Below, piece after piece: positions 57,901-64,000 of a DNA stretch of 64,000 nt. The notes beneath the pieces are model-generated. The model did no database searches. It was not told where the DNA came from and saw only the letters and a program-made list of their open reading frames with translations. Each line of letters begins with the position of its first letter. Position 1 is the first letter of the stretch. The stretch spans positions 21,741,534-21,805,533 of the forward strand of contig ML679989.1 in NCBI GenBank assembly GCA_007922225.1, written 5' to 3'. This DNA is from Emydura subglobosa. Taxonomy: Eukaryota; Chordata; Testudines; Chelidae. The position numbers and the translations under genes were made by a program.

Positions 57901-60900
57901 CTAGCTTAGTGTCATCTGCAAACTTGTTGAGGGTGCAATCTACCCCATCCTCTAGATCATTAATGAAGATATTGAACAAAACCGGCCCCAGTACCAACCC
58001 CTGGGGCACTCTGCTTGTAACTGGTTGCCAGCTAGACGTGAAGCCATTGATCACTACTCGTTGAGCCCTATGCTCTAGCCAGTTCTCTATCCATTTTATA
58101 GTCCATTCATCCAACCTGTACTTCTTTAACTTGCTGATAAGAATACTGTGAGAGACCATATCAAAAGCTTTGCTAAAGTCAAGGTATATCATGTCCACCA
58201 CTTTCCCCACATCCACAGAGCCAGTCATCTCTTCATAGAAAGCAATCAGGTTGGTCAGGCATGACTTTCCCTTGGTGAATCCATGTTGACTGTTCCTGAT
58301 CACCTTCCTCTCTTCCAAGTGCCTTAAAATGGATTCCTTGAGGACCTACTCCATGATTTTTCCAGGGATTGAGGTGAGGCTGGACCGGTTTGTAGTTCCC
58401 TGGATCCTCTTTCCTCCCTTTCTTGAAGGTGGGCACTAGATTTGCTTTTTTCCAGTCCTCAGGGACCTCCCCCAATTGCCACAAGCTTTCAAAGATAATA
58501 ACCAATGGCTCTGAAATCACATCAGGCAACTCCCTCAGCACCCTCGGGTGCATTGCATCTGGCCCCATGGACTTGTGTATATCCAATCTTTTTAAATAGT
58601 CTTGGACCTGTTCCTTCAGCACTGCGGGTTGTTCACCTCCTTCCCATTCTGTGCCGCCCAGTGCAGCAGTCTGGGAGCTGACCTTGTCTGTGAAGACAGA
58701 GGCAAAAAAGGCATTGAGTACCTCAGCTTTCTCTACATCTTGTCACTAGGTTGCCACCCCCATTCTGTGAGGGGTCCACACTTTCCCTAGTCTTCCTCTT
58801 GTTGGTAACATACCTGTAGAAACCCTTCTTGTTCCCCTTCATGTCCCTTGCTAGCTGCAACTCCAGTTGGCCTTCCTGATTTCATTCCTGCACGTTCGAG
58901 CAGCATTTTTATACTCCTCCCTAGTCATCTGACCAAGCTTCCACTTCTTGTAAGCTTCTTTTTTGCGTTTAAGTTCACCAAAGACTTATTTGTTAAGCCA
59001 AGCTGGACGCCTACCATATTTGCTATTCTTTCTGCACATCGGGATGGTTTGTTCCTGTGCCCTCAATAAGGTTTCTTTAAAATACAGCCAGCTCTCTTGG
59101 ATTCCTTTTCCCCCTCATATTAGCCTCCCAGGGGATCCTGCCTATCCGCTCCCTGAGGGAGTCAGTCTGCTTTTCTGAAGTCCATGGTCCGTATCCTGCT
59201 GTTCTCCTTTCTTCCTTTTGTCAGGATCCTGAACTTGACCATTCTTAAATTCTCTCTTCTTTCTAATAACCTAAACTTTAATTTAATAATGGACATGGAT
59301 TTTTAAATGACTCTTTGGGTATGGCCTAGCTCTGAGACAGGAAACCTGGGCTTCTGTCCCAGCCCTACTGCTGACTTGGTGCATGATTTAAGGAAAATAG
59401 GCTATTTTTTTTTTTTTTTGTAAGATAAAGCATTCACCTCTCTGTATATGTTACTCCATCTGAAAATGGGAATAATAATAATCTGTAAGGATTCTGTCAC
59501 ATCTATGGCTGAAAAACACTATAAATACTACAAATTATTTTAACCTTATTTTTGATCTTTTAAAGTTATTTATTATATAAACATTAATACCTCTCAGGAA
59601 ATACTCCAAAAAGAATAGCAACTACTAAGAACTATAATTTTTTACTAACTTTTTTTAATGGCTGCTTATATATTGTACACTATTTAAAATATTTAAGTGA
59701 ATGGTACAGACATCTTGAAACCAAGCAATAGCAGTGCTCTACTTGTCTCCCTTTGTTTTAGATACACTATGAATATCGCTGAGTTTAGATGGCAGGCTGC
59801 CTTTTGTTATTAGTCTACTTTGGCTAAGTGACACAGAATTTAATGTTAGTCAGTTGTTTCACTTTGAGGGGTCAGAAATCAGAGCAATCCATTTCCTAAT
59901 GAGGAAGACGTTCTCAGTCTCAAACATGATCTGTGAAATCCTGGCCTCACTGAAGTCAATGGCAAAACTCCCATTAAAGAATCATCTGGTATAAAAATTA
60001 AAAAACCAGATTTGGCAAATGTCTAAAAGAAGAAGGCCATGATGCTGAAGGTGAGAGCAGGCCTCTAGAAATAGCACCGTTCATTGCAGCATAGTTTGCT
60101 TATCTTTCAGTTGTTACGGTCATGTGCTGGATGAAGCTGTGGTGAATCCCACTTGTATTATTAGTTAGCTTTTCTGCACAATGTTTTGAACACTTCCTAT
60201 CCTTATGAAGTATGTGGGTTTTTTCTTCACACACAGTTAGAGAGAGTGTGCGTGCGCGTGTTAACTACCTGAAAGGGGGTTCCAGGGAGGATGGAGCTAG
60301 GCTGTTCTCAATGGTGGTAGATGACAGAACAAAGGGCAATGGTCTCAAGTTGCAGTGGGGGAAGGTCTAGGTTGGATATTAGGAAAAAGTTTTTCACTGG
60401 GAGGGTGGTGAAGCACTGGAATGGGTTACCTAGGGAGGTGGTGGAATCTCCATCTTTAGAGGTTTTTAAGCTGCGGATTAACAAAGCCCTGGCTGGGATG
60501 ATTTAGCTGAGGTTAGTCCTGCTTTGAGCAGGGGATTAGACTAGATGACCTCCTGAGGTCCCTTCCAACTCTAATCTTCTATGATTCTATGTGGTCTCAG
60601 TCTGCACTAGGGCAGCACCTGGTGGTCTATGCAGTTGGTTACCAGTTATTACAAATGCATTTGAGTATATTTGGATTTGTCTCTTTCAGGCACATATACC
60701 TTCCACAGTGAGTCCAGACTGTCACAACTTGGCTGCCAGTTTTTCTGTATTACTTTGCTGAGCACCATTGCTATGCTCTGTCCCTAGTAAGGGTATAATA
60801 GAAGATATGGTCCCTACTGCAAGGCATTGCACTCAAAATGAGAGATGAGACAGGGCTTGACTACACAAGTAAGCTGCGCTGATTTAATTTAAATCAGTAT

Positions 60901-61783
60901 TTACAGGAATATAGTTAAACCAGTGCAAATCCCTGTGTGGTATGCTTGTTTTTAGTTTAAACCTGTTCCTAATAAATTTAAGTTAAATCAAAATAGGCCA
61001 CGCTTAAACTAAAATGTCCACACAGCCTTTTGCACCAGTGTACTTCTATCAGTTTAAATGCACACCTTCAATTAAACTGGAGCAACCTTCTAATGTAGGC
61101 AAGCCCTCAGACAGTATAGTTCAGATATCCAAGCTGATGGGCCAGTTTCACAGTGATTTAGATAGCTTCAGGAGATCATTATTTTTTGAGGATAGGAAAA
61201 CTATTTAAGGAGAAACTTAAATACTAGGGGAGAGCATTTGGCATGTGAGGAGGAGCAGGAGGAGGATGCAAGCTCAAAGATAAGTGTAGAAGACTTGCTT
61301 AAATGTGAGCTGGGGTTAAGGTAATCTAGGGTGCTGAAGAGGGACTGCAGCAGAATGGGAACTAGGCAGAAATGAGAGCAGAGGCAAAGAGTGAAGTTGT
61401 ATAAGGCCCCGAGGGCAAGGATAAGTGGCTTGATCTTGATGTTGGTGCTTCCTGCTAAACTAGATTGTGCAGCTAAGTATGCAGGAATGTGAATGACTGT
61501 TGCTCATATCTTGTAATGAAATACCATGCATGTGTAACACAAGAGCTAATTGCATCAGAATAACACTTTCAAAATATTAACACTGTTCCCAATATTCCCA
61601 GAATTTGTTTTAATCAACTTTATTTTTGTAATTGCTCTTCTCCCCCAGTGAAAATTGTTATCCGAGGGGACAGGAACACAGGGAAAACCACGCTCTGGCA
61701 CCGACTCCAGGGGAAGAAGTTTATTGAGGAATATATACCTACTCAAGAGATCCAAGTCACCAGCATCCACTGGAACTATAAAA
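51823..61783 (+). CDS. RABL6: RABL6: Rab-like GTPase 6, exons 1-2 (gene continues past the window)
   Basis: Exon 1 (51823-51952) and exon 2 (61649-61783) join in phase 1 to give residues 1-88. [20 protein letters not shown] and [18 protein letters not shown] align almost residue for residue with human RABL6 (Parf). Exon 2 carries the P-loop GDRNTGKT (residues 50-57), the nucleotide phosphate-binding motif, then the switch region [16 protein letters not shown]. The family is an atypical Ras-like GTPase with a long C-terminal extension, linked to cell proliferation. The remaining G motifs and the C-terminal region lie beyond the window. Intron 1 (51953-61648) is 9.7 kb with several LINEs. The start has A at -3. 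An in-frame upstream ATG at 51616 would add 69 residues but looks like untranslated leader. Confidence 0.95.
52640..53585 (-). mobile_element. CR1/L2-type LINE fragment, minus strand
   Basis: A 160-codon minus-strand frame (53347-52865) carries [19 protein letters not shown] and [18 protein letters not shown], the C-terminal part of a LINE reverse transcriptase distinct from the CR1 copies at 32236 and 57176. It is 5' truncated near 53585. In RABL6 intron 1. Confidence 0.85.
53675..53902. repeat. Large imperfect palindrome
   Basis: Centred at about 53788. CATTGTGACCTGGTGCATGG (53741) returns as the inverse CCATGTACCAGGTCACAATG (ending 53836). The match continues outward through CCCGTGGGGCTGG and CCAGCCCTACGGG and beyond, giving arms of roughly 90-100 bases around a short spacer. 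As expected, both strands encode similar short peptides. Confidence 0.8.
53970..55165. other. RABL6 intron 1 segment, nothing recognised
   Basis: AT-rich intron sequence without an assignable repeat, exon or RNA gene. Confidence 0.5.
55170..55330 (+). repeat. MIR-type SINE, plus orientation
   Basis: GACTGGGAGCCAGGAATTCC, then GGCTCTGACACTAATTTG and GCCAGTTTCCTTATCTGTG in MIR order. Confidence 0.75.
55331..56680. other. RABL6 intron 1 segment, nothing recognised
   Basis: No assignable element. Short open frames here have no family resemblance. Confidence 0.5.
56682..56800 (-). mobile_element. CR1 3' tail of the older subfamily, minus strand
   Basis: CATAAGAATGGCTGTACTGG, CTAGACCAATGGGCTAGAC and ACACTTCAGAGGGAATGAA correspond to the minus-strand 3' end at 21541. 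Confidence 0.75.
57176..59270 (-). mobile_element. CR1 LINE, 2.1-kb copy with long reverse-transcriptase frame
   Basis: A 331-codon minus-strand frame (58318-57323) covers the reverse-transcriptase palm, with FADDTKLGG, and the C-terminal end. A second frame (58622-58233) continues upstream with [14 protein letters not shown] and [13 protein letters not shown] from the finger region, offset by a frame change near 58350. Upstream sequence to about 59270 still matches CR1. The 3' tail is shortened by an internal deletion near 57205. Not a host gene. Confidence 0.92.
59330..59485 (+). repeat. MIR-type SINE with internal poly-T
   Basis: CAGGAAACCTGGGCTTCTG then CTACTGCTGACTTGG and CATCTGAAAATGGGAATAA. 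A run of about 16 T at 59404-59419 interrupts it. Confidence 0.65.
60259..60595 (+). mobile_element. CR1 3' end, plus strand
   Basis: The frame carries [19 protein letters not shown] and [14 protein letters not shown], the last residues of the CR1 protein. It is followed by the 3' tail ending ATCTTCTATGATTCTATG. It is the sense-orientation counterpart of the copies at 32236 and 57176. Confidence 0.93.
60855..61112. mobile_element. MITE-like element with terminal inverted repeats
   Basis: The left end AGGGCTTGACTACAC pairs with the right end GTAGGCAAGCCCT. AT-rich interior with several TTTAAATT/AATTTAAG words. No clear target duplication. In RABL6 intron 1. Confidence 0.7.
61649..61783 (+). 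CDS. RABL6: RABL6 exon 2, P-loop exon
   Basis: Residues 44-88, [20 protein letters not shown] to HWNYK. Acceptor TCTCCCCCAG, donor GTAAGA, phase 1. Confidence 0.95.
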
Positions 61784-62209
61784 GTAAGAAGGGAGAAGGA
61801 ATGAAGGGTGTCTGGGGGAAGGAATAGTCTTTCACTCAGTAATTACGTTACCAACCATTTAAACAGATGTCCTCAGTAGTTAAAAATGAAAGGAAGAAAT
61901 TTTTTAACAAAACATGAATATGAATTGAAATGTTCATGATTTTTTCTTGCTATTTCAGTGAAAACCGATTTTATTATTGAAATGTGCCCCTGCAGGGCTG
62001 GAAAGTGAAACACAACAGTACTGGGTTAGTACATTGAGTACTAGCAGTGAAATGGATCATTCTAGTCTCACTGTGCAATCGGAGTGTAAATCCATATTGG
62101 ACATGGTGAAAAGTGAATTACATTTTTAAAATGCTTGTAGTTCTAATAATCTTAGGTGGAGACAGTGGTATGCTGTCTAGAATTTAAAAGGTCTGGTCTT
62201 TCCAGCTGT

Positions 62210-62777
62210 TACTCCTGGGAGAATTCTGCACCACTGCGCAATGCAGAATTTGTGCAGAAAAAAGTTCTGTACAGAATTTCATTTTTTCCTGCAGAATTGG
62301 TGCTGCAGAGCTGCTGGCCACCACTAGGGGCTGCTCCCCAGTTTGCAGTGCGCTGCGGTTTCCAGGTTTGCTGGCCCCACTCGATCACATGGTGCGGCTG
62401 GGCCCCCTCCTTGTTCAGCTGCTGCGCACTTGGAGAGGCAGGAGCAACAGCTAGCTGGGAGCTGGAGGGAAGGGCTGCTGCTTTACGAGAGGGGGGGCTG
62501 CCAGGGATGAGGTGTGACTCAAGCTGTTCTGGGGACAGCTGACCTTTTAAATTGTGCCCCCCACTATCAACAGGTATGAGTCATCTCTGCCTGATGGGAC
62601 AGTAATGAAGTTGTCTTCCCCATTGTTAGATGTAACTGCTGATAGGAATTTTGAAATAAATTACTCAAATAATTGAAACTAGTTGATTATATTGTGGTGT
62701 TGTGACAAAATATGCAGAACTTTAAAATATTGCTTGCAGAATTTTTAATTTTTTGGCACAGAATTCCCCCAGGAGTA
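62210..62777. mobile_element. DNA transposon-like element, 568 bp, family unassigned
   Basis: Terminal inverted repeats TACTCCTGGGAGAATTCTG and the complement of CAGAATTCCCCCAGGAGTA, extending to about 24 bases with few mismatches. The direct repeat AGCTGT flanks it (62204-62209 and 62778-62783). No transposase frame. In RABL6 intron 2. Confidence 0.8.
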
Positions 62778-62783
62778 AGCTGT

Positions 62784-64000
62784 ACAGGGATGAGGAACCA
62801 TTCCCTTCACTGTTGGTAGTGTAGTTACAAACAGGTGTGGTGAATAGCTGTAATTCATTGTGGACATAAAACAAACTAGGTGTGTTCCTGATACCGTGCC
62901 AGCAGATATGCTTATTTCTGGCAGTTGTTATTATTACACAGGATCTGAGGCTTAGCTGATCCTTTTGAATAGATGTATTGCATATTTTAAGATGATCTTT
63001 GAAGTGGATTCTCTTTGTATTTGTCCATGATTCAAAGACTAATCTAGACTAGTGTCCTCTAGGTTTTCTTCTGTTTTCCCTAAGCACCTTTAGTTTGGGG
63101 GATCATCTTTCTTTTTATCCTGCATCAGCTGGCACAGGGTATTTACAACACAGCTGTGCAACTTACACTGTCCTGCAGCTTCTGCAATGCATGTAGGCTC
63201 TGCTGGCACCTTATTTGCGTCAGGTAGAGACCTGCCATTTAGCTCTCTTCCCTCTCTGACTTCTTGGATGGTCAGTCTTATTGTGGAGTGCGATAGACTT
63301 CTTAAGTTTTTGGGATATGGAAATTTTGTCCAAAATTAATCTTGAGTGCTGCCCACTAGGTTACTAGCAGTGCTAGAAGAGATCAAAATAAGAAACAGAG
63401 AAATTCTTTTTTCCATGGTAGGGGGCAAACCTGAAGACAGTTAACATTCAGATGGTGGCTACATCTGTTGATGCAGTTATTTTCAGTGTTTTGGGTAAAC
63501 AGTGTGTGATTTTTAGCCTTCACTCTAAGCAAAGGGATAATGCATGTACTATTCATAAATACAGCAATGGAAACTGAAGTCTGACTTTAGAAACAAAAGC
63601 AGCCTAATTTATACCACCAGTTACTTGCTTTGTGCATATAGTGGCACTAATTAGTCAGTCAAATTACATGCACAAAGATGTTTGGACACTGCTCCACAAA
63701 TAGAGAGAGATCAGGCAGGCTGACTGTGCTGTTTGCAAATATTGGATTGCATCTATACTTGACCAGTTGGATCTCAGGTTCCATTTTTTTCCGGTATATA
63801 GGCAGTCCATCTAGCAGGCATCTTTTGCTGGTAATTCAATTTTTGCATAAGAGACAGAGCATACAACTTGTCAGCTCTTTGTAATTATTCTGAAGTCTCA
63901 GACTGCTGGCAAAGACTTGACCTTATTAGAGGGATGTAGGTTTTTTCTTCTGAGAATGAACCAACCTGTTTCTCTGATTCATTGTTCTCCTGTCTGTGGA
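62784..64000. other. RABL6 intron 2, nothing recognised
   Basis: No further RABL6 exon or assignable repeat up to the window edge. Confidence 0.5.

Noticed and set aside
57323..58318. 331-codon open frame as a possible host gene
   Set aside because: It is the CR1 reverse transcriptase in minus orientation with the CR1 3' tail attached.

Overview
This is vertebrate nuclear DNA from a sauropsid, most likely a turtle (a crocodilian is possible). Compact genes with GT-AG introns are embedded in many CR1 LINE fragments, MIR-type SINEs, hAT-like and other inverted-repeat DNA elements and LTR elements. The DNA-element load and the CR1 tails ending in ATAGAATCATAGAA-like repeats fit turtles better than birds. 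The species call is inference.

Three protein genes lie head to tail on the plus strand. (1) AMBP, 776-14730, ten coding exons, 350 aa. It encodes a lipocalin (alpha-1-microglobulin), an RDRR furin-type site and two Kunitz domains (bikunin). (2) CCDC183, 25874-50978, fourteen coding exons, 548 aa. It is a coiled-coil protein of the sperm/axoneme-associated class. (3) RABL6, from 51823 and running off the window. Exons 1-2 (residues 1-88) are present, including the P-loop, behind a CpG-rich promoter with a YY1/CRE-like site. All splice phases join without a break. In human, as I recall, CCDC183 and RABL6 are neighbours at 9q34.3 while AMBP lies apart at 9q32, so their linkage here is notable.

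Between AMBP and CCDC183 (about 14.8-25.9 kb) I find no further conserved gene. There is one weak candidate on the minus strand, an intronless 67-codon reading frame at 20411-20614 with a signal-peptide-like start, a CCAAT box upstream and an ATTAAA downstream. The same interval holds a CR1 split by a 1.55-kb solo LTR with a 5-bp target duplication, and a 451-bp hAT-type element with perfect 13-bp terminal repeats and a perfect 8-bp target duplication.

CCDC183 intron 5 (8.5 kb) is a nest of insertions. It holds CR1 copies, a decayed gypsy-like element (LTR plus gag remnant) whose LTR carries two RFX X-box-like palindromes, GC-rich foldback DNA and a decayed ZMYM/hAT-type transposase. RABL6 intron 1 holds two further minus-strand LINEs, a plus-strand CR1 tail, a large imperfect palindrome (53675-53902) and an inverted-repeat DNA element. 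A 10-N assembly gap lies inside a short tandem repeat in AMBP intron 7.
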